From: an uncultured Planctomycetota bacterium | GTDB taxonomy: Bacteria > Planctomycetota > Planctomycetia > Pirellulales > Thermoguttaceae | DNA: 10,213 nt | Direction of reading: 5' to 3' | Assembly: GCA_902797455.1 (NCBI GenBank) | Contig: CADBTE010000280.1 | Location: 1 to 10,213 of the forward strand | In this document: one piece after another, positions 1 to 6,309 of the stretch | Numbering within the stretch: the first letter of the stretch is position 1 | Layout: the number at the start of each line of letters is the position of its first letter | Notes under the pieces: model-generated | What the model was told of the DNA's origin: nothing | Seen by the model: only the letters and a program-made list of their open reading frames with translations | Databases searched by the model: none | Position numbers and translations under genes: made by a program

Positions 1-114
1 CAGAGTGGGAAGGGGCCGATGGGCGGCGATTCCCTGGGTTATATCAAGCTGGAGGTGATCAAGTCAGCCGCGCTCTGGAAGGCGGAAACAACCGGAACTT
101 TCGAATCATCCTAG
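1..114 (+). CDS. 3' end of an unrecognised gene (partial)
   Basis: A plus-strand frame is open from the window edge and ends with TAG at 112-114, giving the last 37 residues of a protein (ending ...AETTGTFESS). The composition is protein-like, with the stretch LGYIKLEVIKSAALW followed by a polar tail, but I do not recognise a family. Frame 3 on the same strand is also open over this stretch, so the choice of frame is a judgement. The gene would converge on the thiazole operon that ends at 162, so it is probably not part of it. Function unknown. Confidence 0.4.
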   Translation, partial: QSGKGPMGGDSLGYIKLEVIKSAALWKAETTGTFESS

Positions 115-161
115 ACCGTGAACGGGGGCACCGCGGAATATAATAATCGGGAAAACGGCGC

Positions 162-731
162 CTACAGTCTCATCGCCGCGGACATCATGCAGGCGCCGGA
201 AGCTCCCGCCCGGGCGATGGAGGGGAGTTTATCGATATCAATGCCGCCGATGGCGTATACCGGAAGGGGGAACTGCCGGCAGATATCCGACAGGAAAGCA
301 AGTCCCCTGGGCGGCAGATCTTTCTTACTGTTCGTGGGGAAAATATGCCCCGCTGTCACGTAATCCGCGCCGAGTTCGTACGCCTCCCGAAGCTGTTCGG
401 CGCTGTGGATCGATGTTCCTACCCTTTCAAATTCCTCGCAAAGCTCCCCGGTCAGTTCGGGGAGGGGCAGATGAATATTCTTTATGCCGAGCGTTCGGGC
501 GGTGTCTGTAAAGTGATGAATGATGAGCGTGACATCGCACTGTTCGCACGCGCGGCAGACCTTTTCCGCCAGAGGGGCATACTCATCGGGCGTCAGGTCT
601 TTTTCTCTTAACATCACCTTGCCGATCCCCGCCTGCGCGATGTACGGTATCTGCTCCCACAGCGCACGGGGGCACAGCCGCCGCGCCGTCACCGCGATGA
701 TATCAAGCCCATTATAGGTAGACATAATCAT
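162..731 (-). CDS. tenI: TenI-type thiazole tautomerase (ThiE/TenI family, often annotated thiamine phosphate synthase)
   Basis: A 189-residue TIM-barrel protein of the ThiE/TenI family. The sequence shows LREKDL (41-46), GTSIHS (105-110), GHIFPTNSKK (128-137), PRGL (141-144), the phosphate-loop-like AIGGI (160-164) and a final GASGACMMSA. GHxFxTxxKK is the TenI signature: its His (H129 here) aligns with catalytic His122 of Bacillus subtilis TenI, which aromatises the thiazole tautomer released by ThiG. The metal-binding segments expected of ThiE (ND near the middle, then GVHLGQxD) are replaced by HHF and NIHLPLPEL, so coupling of HMP-PP to HET-P is doubtful; this part is inference. It is last in the operon and overlaps thiH by 20 bases, implying translational coupling. 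A second ATG at 723-725 would remove two residues; neither start has a clear Shine-Dalgarno site. Length is slightly short for the family. Confidence 0.85.
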   Translation of the reverse strand: MIMSTYNGLDIIAVTARRLCPRALWEQIPYIAQAGIGKVMLREKDLTPDEYAPLAEKVCRACEQCDVTLIIHHFTDTARTLGIKNIHLPLPELTGELCEEFERVGTSIHSAEQLREAYELGADYVTAGHIFPTNSKKDLPPRGLAFLSDICRQFPLPVYAIGGIDIDKLPSIARAGASGACMMSAAMRL

Positions 732-1872
732 TTAAAACCGGCTGCAGGCCGCGGCTTTTGATCGCCGCGATCACTTCTTCCAAAGACCGACCGTCACTGA
801 TTTCAAACTGCGAGTCGCCGGTCCCGGTATTTTCCTCCTCGGTATGGCTCCCGATCCCCGTGCTGACTCCCGCCGAGATTTTGGTCGCGCACATACCGAT
901 CACGTTGTCACGGAAAAGCGCTCTTTCCCTGGTCGAGATCGTCAGTCCCGCGAAGGGCATGAAAATCCTGTACGCGCACATGACCTGAAGAAGCTGTCGC
1001 TCATGAACATCTTTCGGGTTGATCTTGTCGTCGTTGATGATAGGGCGAAGGCGCGGACAGCTGAACGAAATCTCGGCGTGGGGATAGCGGCGCTGTATCG
1101 CGCGGGCGTGAGTCCCCACGGCGAAGGCGTCCTTTCTGAAATCGCAAAGCCCTAAAAGCGCCGCGAAAGCGACGCCGCGCATGCCGCCGCGCAGCGCCCG
1201 TTCCTGCGCGTTGAGACGGTACGGAAAAACGCGTTTGTGACCCGCCAGATGAAGCCGCTCATAACCGCCGCGGTCATAGGTCTCCTGAAATACCGTCACG
1301 TAGTCCGCGCCGCGCTGGTGCAGGTACGCGTATTCATCGGTATTCATCGGATAGACCTCGATCCCGACATTCTTGAAATAGGTCCGGGCGATCTCACAGG
1401 CGCGGCCTATGTACTCAACGCCGCTCATTGTTCTGCTCTCGCCCGTGAGGATAAGGACTTCCTCCATCCCCGTCCTCGCGATCGCTTCCATCTCCGCTCG
1501 GATGCCGTCCTCACTAAGTTTTGCGCGGCGTATCTTGTTCGCGCGGTTAAAACCGCAGTAGACGCAATGGTTCTCGCAGTAGTTGGAGATGTACAGCGGG
1601 GTGAACAAAAGCACCGAATTGCCGAAATGCTTTCGTGTTTCCGCCCTGGCGCGTCGGGCCATAGCTTCGAGAAACGGCTCGGCGGCGGGTGAAAGAAGCG
1701 CGCCAAAATCTTCCGGTGTCGGGTAGTCGGCGGCCAGGGCCCGCTTCACCTCATCGGCCGTGTATCGGTTGTAATCGTACTCCTCCATCGCGCGAACGAC
1801 CTGTTCTTCGATGTCGGAGTTCTCAAGCACTTCCATTCCCGGAAGGTACTTCATCGGGTCGATTCTTTCCAT
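712..1872 (-). CDS. thiH: 2-iminoacetate synthase ThiH (radical SAM tyrosine lyase)
   Basis: A 386-residue radical SAM enzyme that cleaves tyrosine to p-cresol and 2-iminoacetate (dehydroglycine), the glycine-derived part of the thiamin thiazole. It replaces the oxygen-using ThiO route, so it suits an anaerobe. The cluster-binding CxxxCxxC motif is NYCENHCVYC, with cysteines 99, 103 and 106; it is preceded by LYIS and followed by GFNR. A TGE segment at 143-145 fits the SAM-contacting GGE-like strand. The C-terminus (QFEISD, then a final LNDYVYL) is typical of the ThiH/BATS-domain region. Length is close to the usual 370-380 residues. The ATG at 1870-1872 lies 9 bases after the thiG stop, and a GAGG overlapping that stop forms the ribosome site. 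Its partner ThiG is encoded immediately upstream. Confidence 0.95.
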   Translation of the reverse strand: MERIDPMKYLPGMEVLENSDIEEQVVRAMEEYDYNRYTADEVKRALAADYPTPEDFGALLSPAAEPFLEAMARRARAETRKHFGNSVLLFTPLYISNYCENHCVYCGFNRANKIRRAKLSEDGIRAEMEAIARTGMEEVLILTGESRTMSGVEYIGRACEIARTYFKNVGIEVYPMNTDEYAYLHQRGADYVTVFQETYDRGGYERLHLAGHKRVFPYRLNAQERALRGGMRGVAFAALLGLCDFRKDAFAVGTHARAIQRRYPHAEISFSCPRLRPIINDDKINPKDVHERQLLQVMCAYRIFMPFAGLTISTRERALFRDNVIGMCATKISAGVSTGIGSHTEEENTGTGDSQFEISDGRSLEEVIAAIKSRGLQPVLNDYVYL

Positions 1873-1881
1873 CGCCGCGCC

Positions 1882-2643
1882 TCAATCCTGAATAAATCCC
1901 GTCAGCGGAGAAGAGGCGCTGCCCCGGTCAAGCACCCGGCCCATGCCGGCGAGATAGGCCGTTCTTCCCGCGATGATCGCGTGACGGAACGCTTGTGCCA
2001 TCTCCACGATATTCCCCGCGGTCGCGATCGCGGTATTGGCCATAACAGCCGCCGCGCCCATCTCCATCGCCTCACAGGCCTGCGATGGTTTGCCGATCCC
2101 CGCGTCCACGATGATCGGCAGGTCGATCTCCTCGATAAGGATGCGGATAAACTGCTTGGCCGCCAGTCCCTGATTCGAGCCGATCGGAGCGGCGAGCGGC
2201 ATGATCGCGGCCGCCCCCGCGTTGGCCATGTCCCGCGCCGCGTACAGATCGGGATACATATACGGCAGGGGGATAAAGCCGTCTTTGGCGAGCATTTCAC
2301 ACGCCTTCGCCGTCTGGTAATTGTCGGGCAGAAGATACTTGGAATCGCGTATGACCTCGATCTTGATCAACCCGCCGCAGCCCGCCTCCCGGGCAAGCCG
2401 CGCGATTTTGAGGGCCTCTTCCGCGTTCCTCGCGCCGGAGGTATTGGGAAGGAGCGTTACCCCTTCGGGGATGTGCTCCAGGATATTGCCGCTGAAGCTG
2501 TTGACGCGCCGCAGGGCGAGTGTCACGATTTCCGCTTTAGCGTGCTCGACCGCCGCGCGGATTAAGTCGAGATCAAACTTGCCCGAGCCGAGGATGAAAC
2601 GCGAGGAAAATTCATGTCCTGCGATCACAAGAGCGTCTGTCAT
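1882..2643 (-). CDS. thiG: Thiazole synthase ThiG
   Basis: A 253-residue (beta/alpha)8-barrel enzyme that condenses deoxyxylulose 5-phosphate, dehydroglycine from ThiH and sulfur from ThiS thiocarboxylate into the thiazole phosphate. LIKIEVI (92-98) carries the Schiff-base lysine K94. Other family hallmarks are FILGSGKF (16-23), RRVN (45-48), LLPD (104-107), MPLAAPIGSNQGL (148-160), VDAGIGKPS (179-187) and the phosphate-binding NTAIA (203-207). Length matches the family. The start is preceded by GAGGGG about 9 bases upstream, overlapping the end of thiF. The wording of the middle and C-terminus (PYMYPDLYAARD, then GRVLDRGSASSPLTGF) reads like Clostridia ThiG from memory, which hints at transfer. 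Confidence 0.97.
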   Translation of the reverse strand: MTDALVIAGHEFSSRFILGSGKFDLDLIRAAVEHAKAEIVTLALRRVNSFSGNILEHIPEGVTLLPNTSGARNAEEALKIARLAREAGCGGLIKIEVIRDSKYLLPDNYQTAKACEMLAKDGFIPLPYMYPDLYAARDMANAGAAAIMPLAAPIGSNQGLAAKQFIRILIEEIDLPIIVDAGIGKPSQACEAMEMGAAAVMANTAIATAGNIVEMAQAFRHAIIAGRTAYLAGMGRVLDRGSASSPLTGFIQD

Positions 2644-2656
2644 TTTCTTATCCCCT

Positions 2657-3298
2657 CTATTTCAATTTATTTGATTGTCCCAGAATTATCTCCATCGCGC
2701 GTGAGGCCATATGGCCGGCGCAGACCATCACACGGGCCGCCGTCAGGCCGACGCCGTCGGCGATGTCGGTCACGCCGTCGCCGCACAGCGTCAGCTTCTC
2801 GGTCACGTATCTTGTGGTGATTCCGTTGGCATTACCAAAGCCGGCCATGCCACTGCCGCAGATGAGATACTTCTCGGGCATCTTCTCCATAACGGTGTTA
2901 ACGAGCATCGCCTTTTGCTCCGGAAGATCGAAGGCCTCGACGATGATACCGCAGCCGGCGAACAGGTCGACGCAGTTATCCGTGGTGACACGTATCTTCC
3001 GCGCGGTTATCCGGCAGAACGGGTTGATCTGACGCAGTATCTCCGACATGGCCGCGACCTTCGCTTTCCCGAGATGCGGAAGTGAATACAGCTGCCGGTT
3101 CAGGTTAGACAGTTCTACCGTATCGCAGTCCACGAGGGTGAGCTGTCCCACGCCGCTTCGGGCGAGTGCCGCGGCGATATTCGAGCCGAGTCCGCCCAAC
3201 CCCGCTATGCCGACGCGGGCTTGTTTCATGAGGCGGTAGACGGGCCGGTCACTGCGAGAATCGACCGCCCGAGCGAAATCCGCTTCCGTTGTCTCCAT
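2657..3298 (-). CDS. thiF: ThiS adenylyltransferase ThiF (short, zinc-motif-lacking type)
   Basis: A 213-residue member of the ThiF/MoeB/E1 superfamily that adenylates the C-terminal glycine of ThiS so that it can receive sulfur. It has the ATP-binding GLGGLGS (33-39), VDCDTVELSNLNRQ (56-69, with the nucleotide-binding aspartates and the conserved NxNRQ), GKAK (77-80) and AFDLPEQK (122-129). It is shorter than E. coli ThiF (about 250 residues) and has no CxxC pairs for the structural zinc, as in the compact ThiF type found with ThiH in anaerobes. I chose the ATG at 3296-3298, two bases after the thiS stop with a run of six G about 8 bases upstream. A TTG at 3316 in the same frame would add six residues and overlap thiS. 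No sulfurtransferase gene lies nearby, so the sulfur donor is encoded elsewhere. Confidence 0.92.
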   Translation of the reverse strand: METTEADFARAVDSRSDRPVYRLMKQARVGIAGLGGLGSNIAAALARSGVGQLTLVDCDTVELSNLNRQLYSLPHLGKAKVAAMSEILRQINPFCRITARKIRVTTDNCVDLFAGCGIIVEAFDLPEQKAMLVNTVMEKMPEKYLICGSGMAGFGNANGITTRYVTEKLTLCGDGVTDIADGVGLTAARVMVCAGHMASRAMEIILGQSNKLK

Positions 3299-3299
3299 A

Positions 3300-3491
3300 T
3301 CAGCCGCCCCCCACAAACCCGATGATTTCTACCGTCTCCCCATCCGCGAGAATCCTGTCGTAACCGGATTTCGGCAGAATCTCCCCTTCTATCATGACCG
3401 CCGTTCGTTCGGGGAGCAGATTCATGGATGCAAGCAGTTCCATAACCGTCTTTCCTGCCGCGTCCTTCGGTTCTGCGTTAATGATAACCAT
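3300..3491 (-). CDS. thiS: Sulfur carrier protein ThiS
   Basis: A 63-residue ubiquitin-fold sulfur carrier. It begins MVIINAEPKD, contains the ThiS-typical TVMELL (15-20) and GETVEIIGFVGGG (51-63), and ends with the required Gly-Gly that ThiF adenylates and that becomes a thiocarboxylate. Length fits the family (about 65). The frame stays open upstream to 3797, but that stretch includes the terminator-like leader and the promoter and overlaps the preceding gene, so it is not coding. The ATG at 3489-3491 has AAAGGAAAGGG just upstream as its ribosome site. It is the first gene of the thiazole operon and the direct target of the leader switch. Confidence 0.95.
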   Translation of the reverse strand: MVIINAEPKDAAGKTVMELLASMNLLPERTAVMIEGEILPKSGYDRILADGETVEIIGFVGGG

Positions 3492-3518
3492 TCGCGTCCC
3501 TTTCCTTTGCCGTAAACG

Positions 3519-3575
3519 AAAAAAAACAGCGCGCCCGGAATCTGCACCGATGGTGGTACACCCCGGACGCGCTGT
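3519..3575 (-). terminator. Intrinsic terminator in the thiS leader
   Basis: Arms 3575-3563 (ACAGCGCGUCCGG) and 3538-3526 (CCGGGCGCGCUGU) pair over 13 bp with one U-G pair, followed by a run of eight U (3526-3519). It lies between the promoter and thiS, so it can only be a conditional terminator (attenuator) for the thi operon. It also sits about 100 bases after the stop of the transporter gene and may end that transcript too. Confidence 0.85.
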
Positions 3576-3584
3576 CTCACGTCT
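3519..3584 (-). promoter_or_regulatory. Probable HMP-PP riboswitch (thiS motif), aptamer embedded in a terminator
   Basis: Read on the minus strand, the RNA would start near 3584. A first hairpin pairs GACGUG (3583-3578) with CGCGUC (3571-3566) around a 6-base loop, with one U-G pair. Its right arm is part of the left arm of a 13-bp terminator stem (3575-3563 with 3538-3526) that is followed by eight U. The 24-base terminator loop can form a second small hairpin, CACC-AUC-GGUG (3555-3545), or GGUG-UAC-CACC (3562-3552). The two folds exclude each other. Position directly before thiS plus a tiny aptamer inside a terminator matches the HMP-PP riboswitch described from the thiS motif. Expected logic (inference): HMP-PP stabilises the 5' fold, prevents termination and turns on thiazole synthesis. 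I do not remember the nucleotide consensus well enough to check it base by base. Confidence 0.72.
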
Positions 3585-3591
3585 GGAAGAC

Positions 3592-3620
3592 ATTGTAATG
3601 CCGGCCGCGGATTCCGCCAA
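3592..3620 (-). promoter_or_regulatory. Sigma70-type promoter of the thi operon
   Basis: On the minus strand TTGGCG (3620-3615) and TACAAT (3597-3592) are separated by exactly 17 bases. An A at 3584, eight bases after the -10 box, is the likely transcript start; this puts the first base of the leader hairpin at position 2 of the RNA, which supports both predictions. The leader to the thiS ATG is about 93 bases. Confidence 0.6.
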
Positions 3621-3676
3621 GAGGGAACCGGACAGCCGCGTGGGAAAAAGTGCGGGCCGCCTGACCCGGGGATAAA

Positions 3677-6061
3677 CTAAAGGGGAGTGATCCGCGCGGA
3701 GGCCGATGTTTCGCCGCTGTCCCGAGCCGGAAGCGGCGCGGCCGGTTCGCAGGCGGCGTCGCCGGGAACGCGTTTTCCGGCTGTTCGATAGAAGCATTTC
3801 CCCATCGGGCCGGCCAGCAGTGAGGGGAAGAGGACCAGGTCGCCGTACAGCGCTGCCAGCAGCAGGATCGCCATCATCCAGGCGAAACGGGAGATCGGAA
3901 GGAATCGGCTGAAGGCGAAGATGAGCATGCCGCCGCCGCAGATGATGGTACTCTGGACCATTGCCGTGGCGCAGTGGCGGTAACCGAAACCGACCGCTTC
4001 CTCACGGGACATCCCCGCGGAGAGTCCCTGCTTGTACCAGTTGAGAAAATGGATCGTTCCGTCGACCGAGATTCCCAGAGCGACCGAGGCGGTCATCATG
4101 GTTCCCATATCGACCGGCCGTTTTATCGCGGCCATCGCGCCGAAGATCAGGACACTCGGGAAGATGTTGGGGATCATCGCCACACAGCCGGGGAGAATTC
4201 CCCGGAGGAGAACCATCAGGGTGAGGAGAATCATGATAAAGGCGGACAGGTAACTCGATGACAGATCGTCGAGCAGCTGTTTTTGCGCTTTATGGGCCAG
4301 AGGAATCCCACCGGTGATCACAGCGGTGGTCCCTTTCAATCCAAGGGACTCCTGGTTTTCGCTGATGACCCGGCCGACCGTCTCTTTGATAGTCGCCAGG
4401 AACGGGCCGTAATCGATGTTATCCTGCGCTTTGACGCGGATGCTGATCCGCCAGCGGTCGGCGGGGACCAGACCCCGGTCGATATCGGCAGGGAGCTCCC
4501 GATCGTCGAACATATTGGCCTGCCGCAGAGAATTAATGTGTTCGGCCACCACCTTGTTGAAGACCGTTCGTCTGACCGTCGCGCCGGCGGCCGAACCACT
4601 GTCGTCGGGGAGGTACGGAAGGAAGTTCAGCGCCGAGACGGTCGTCTGGATCGAGTCGATCTCCCACAGCGCCGCGTCGACCGCGTCGAGCAGCTGAAGC
4701 TGCGCGAGAATCGGCCGTTTATCCCCATCACGCGGGAAGCTCAGCGCCAATTCCAGGGGGACGAGGCCGCCGATTCGATTTTCCAGGTAGTTGTAATCGC
4801 GGATCACCGGGGCGTCTTTAGGGAACATCCCGTGGAAGGTGACGGTCGTCTGCAATTTGGGGAGCGACCAGCCGTAGATGGCCAGAAGGGCCAAGCTGAA
4901 GAAAGCCAGAACGCGATGATACTTCACGACAAAACCGGGGAACCAGCCCCACAGCCGGGTGAACAGAGTCGGTTTGGGAGCGGTTTTTTCGGTATTCTCC
5001 CAGCGGCGGACCGGATTCTGCTCGATGAAGGAGCCGATCGACAGGAAGAAGAAGCACGTCCCGAGTATCAGTCCGACGGTCGAGAATATCCCGAACATCC
5101 GGATCGGGCGGACTTTGCTGATCGCCAGCGAAAAGAGTCCGAGGACCGTCGTTAGACAGGCCAGGGAGCAGGGGAGGAAGGCATGTTTGATCGCGGTGAC
5201 CACGGCTCCTTTTCTGCCGGAACGTTCCATATTGTCGCGGTAGTAGTTAAGCAGATGCAGACTCCCCGAGACGGTGAGGACGAACAGCAGCGAGGCCGAC
5301 AAAAGCGAGATCGAGTCGGTGTTGCAGCCGGTGTAGTAGATCAGCGCGCCGCTGAGCTCCTCGTTAAAGACCGCGGCGGCGAAGATGGCCAAGACGGCGA
5401 TCCAGGAACGCAGCAGACAAAGAAGAATAACCACGCAGGTGAGCAGAAAGAACGGGACGATCTGCCGCTGCGACTGATTGCTGACGTCGTCGATGGCGAC
5501 ACTTTCGATCGAGGGGCCCGCCATCACGATTTTGTCAGGGGGAAGCGAGGTCTCCTCGGCGGCGACCGAACGGATTTCCTCGATCGCCTCATGGGGATGG
5601 GCCGTTCCGTTCTTGGAGAGAAAGACGACCAGACACCCCTGCAGGCCATCCTGCGAGAGAATCCACCCCTTCATTCGGTCGAACGCCTCTTCTTGTGAGA
5701 GACTCAGCGGCTCGGATGTGAGCTGCCGATAGATCTCGCCGGTGGTGGTGATCTTCTGGCAGAAGGGTTCTGAGCCGTCGCCGCGCGAGGCGGTGAGACG
5801 GGCGGCGATTTTATCGGCGCGCCGATCCTCAAGAAGGCAACCGTCCCAGCTGACCATCAGCAGCGATGTCTCAGAGAAATGCGCCTGGAACCAGTAGAAG
5901 TCGTGGGTCTCCTGAAAACCCTCGGGAAGCCAGTCGATGACCCTGTTCGACATATGCTGCCGACCGCGCGTCGCGCCGTAAAAGAGGACGACAAACCCGA
6001 TGGAGAAAAGGACCATCAGGGTCCATCTCCAAAAAGGGGTTAAAAAGTCGCGTTTTTCCAC
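3677..6061 (-). CDS. MMPL/RND-family membrane transporter
   Basis: A 794-residue inner-membrane protein with the two-fold RND layout. There is one membrane helix at about 8-30, a large extracytoplasmic loop (31-200), helices 2-6 (about 201-347), helix 7 (380-399), a second large loop (400-602) and helices 8-12 (603-751). GISVDGTIHF (663-672) in helix 10 corresponds to the G-V-D-x-x-I-H motif of MMPL/SSD transporters, whose Asp is thought to relay protons. Substrate cannot be told from sequence; lipids, hopanoids or other hydrophobic compounds are usual for the family. The C-terminal 40 residues are polar and low in complexity. The GTG start at 6059-6061 is supported by AGAGG 9 bases upstream and by a strong promoter further up; an in-frame ATG at 6310 would place that promoter inside the gene and add 83 non-conserved residues. 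No periplasmic adaptor or outer-membrane gene adjoins it. Confidence 0.88.
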   Translation of the reverse strand: MEKRDFLTPFWRWTLMVLFSIGFVVLFYGATRGRQHMSNRVIDWLPEGFQETHDFYWFQAHFSETSLLMVSWDGCLLEDRRADKIAARLTASRGDGSEPFCQKITTTGEIYRQLTSEPLSLSQEEAFDRMKGWILSQDGLQGCLVVFLSKNGTAHPHEAIEEIRSVAAEETSLPPDKIVMAGPSIESVAIDDVSNQSQRQIVPFFLLTCVVILLCLLRSWIAVLAIFAAAVFNEELSGALIYYTGCNTDSISLLSASLLFVLTVSGSLHLLNYYRDNMERSGRKGAVVTAIKHAFLPCSLACLTTVLGLFSLAISKVRPIRMFGIFSTVGLILGTCFFFLSIGSFIEQNPVRRWENTEKTAPKPTLFTRLWGWFPGFVVKYHRVLAFFSLALLAIYGWSLPKLQTTVTFHGMFPKDAPVIRDYNYLENRIGGLVPLELALSFPRDGDKRPILAQLQLLDAVDAALWEIDSIQTTVSALNFLPYLPDDSGSAAGATVRRTVFNKVVAEHINSLRQANMFDDRELPADIDRGLVPADRWRISIRVKAQDNIDYGPFLATIKETVGRVISENQESLGLKGTTAVITGGIPLAHKAQKQLLDDLSSSYLSAFIMILLTLMVLLRGILPGCVAMIPNIFPSVLIFGAMAAIKRPVDMGTMMTASVALGISVDGTIHFLNWYKQGLSAGMSREEAVGFGYRHCATAMVQSTIICGGGMLIFAFSRFLPISRFAWMMAILLLAALYGDLVLFPSLLAGPMGKCFYRTAGKRVPGDAACEPAAPLPARDSGETSASARITPL

Positions 6062-6070
6062 CTGTCGGAA

Positions 6071-6075
6071 CCTCT
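6071..6075 (-). promoter_or_regulatory. Ribosome binding site fixing a GTG start of the transporter
   Basis: AGAGG on the minus strand, 9 bases before GTG (6061-6059). It is the only well-spaced Shine-Dalgarno site near the 5' end of the transporter frame and lies about 30 bases downstream of the predicted transcript start, so it decides the start codon. Confidence 0.65.
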
Positions 6076-6110
6076 GCTGACGCCAATCGGTTTGTCTAAA
6101 ATACCTGGTA

Positions 6111-6139
6111 AGTGTACTCGCTGAAACGGAACAAGTCAA
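6111..6139 (-). promoter_or_regulatory. Sigma70-type promoter of the transporter gene
   Basis: TTGACT (6139-6134) and TACACT (6116-6111) on the minus strand with a 17-base spacer, close to consensus. The start point would be near 6104, giving a 5' leader of about 43 bases to the GTG at 6061. Confidence 0.7.
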
Positions 6140-6147
6140 CGTGAAAC

Positions 6148-6181
6148 GGCGCTTCGGCCCCGGGGGGCCGCCTTTCTTTTT
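6148..6181 (+). terminator. Terminator-like GC hairpin with T-run in the divergent region
   Basis: CGGCCC (6155-6160) and GGGCCG (6165-6170) form a 6-bp stem with a CGGG loop, extended slightly by outer GG/CC pairs, and are followed by TTTCTTTTT (6173-6181) on the plus strand. Read left to right it resembles an intrinsic terminator, but no plus-strand gene ends nearby. It may block antisense or read-through transcription between the two divergent promoters, or be part of a longer leader. Confidence 0.35.
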
Positions 6182-6206
6182 CGAGCCGTTGAGAACCAAG
6201 AAGCAC

Positions 6207-6235
6207 TTGCTCCCGAGGTGACAAAAAGATACAAT
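6207..6235 (+). promoter_or_regulatory. Probable promoter of the FMN-binding protein gene and scpB
   Basis: TTGCTC (6207-6212) and TACAAT (6230-6235) on the plus strand are spaced by 17 bases. The transcript would start near 6242 and run about 68 AT-rich bases to the ATG at 6310. The -10 box is good; the -35 matches only partly. Confidence 0.5.
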
Positions 6236-6309
6236 CAAACCGGCGGTGAGTAAAGGGTATTTACGCGGAAATATTGTATATAAAACAAGGTAAATAAGGA
6301 ATATAAACA

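Noticed and set aside
115..161. Possible bidirectional terminator between the two convergent genes
   Set aside because: The segment has only short inverted matches and no T-run on either strand.
3545..3570. T-box-like GGTGGTAC on the plus strand
   Set aside because: It lies on the strand opposite to thiS, lacks the full AGGGTGGTACCGCG context and has no plus-strand gene downstream.
3492..3600. TPP riboswitch upstream of thiS
   Set aside because: GGGGTGT and GTGAGA occur but in the wrong order for the TPP aptamer, and the CTGATCTGGATAAT-like second half is missing.
3492..3797. Upstream extension of the thiS frame to a 165-residue protein
   Set aside because: It runs through the promoter, the terminator and the end of the transporter gene and is Arg/Ser-rich; thiS has its own ATG and ribosome site at 3491.
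4283..5155. A 290-codon open frame on the plus strand opposite the transporter
   Set aside because: It is highly charged with no hydrophobic core or motif, and lies antisense to conserved membrane helices and the second large loop of the transporter.
6277..6282. TATATA as the -10 box of the FMN-binding protein gene
   Set aside because: No -35-like hexamer lies at 16-18 bases upstream; TTGCTC-17-TACAAT at 6207-6235 fits better.
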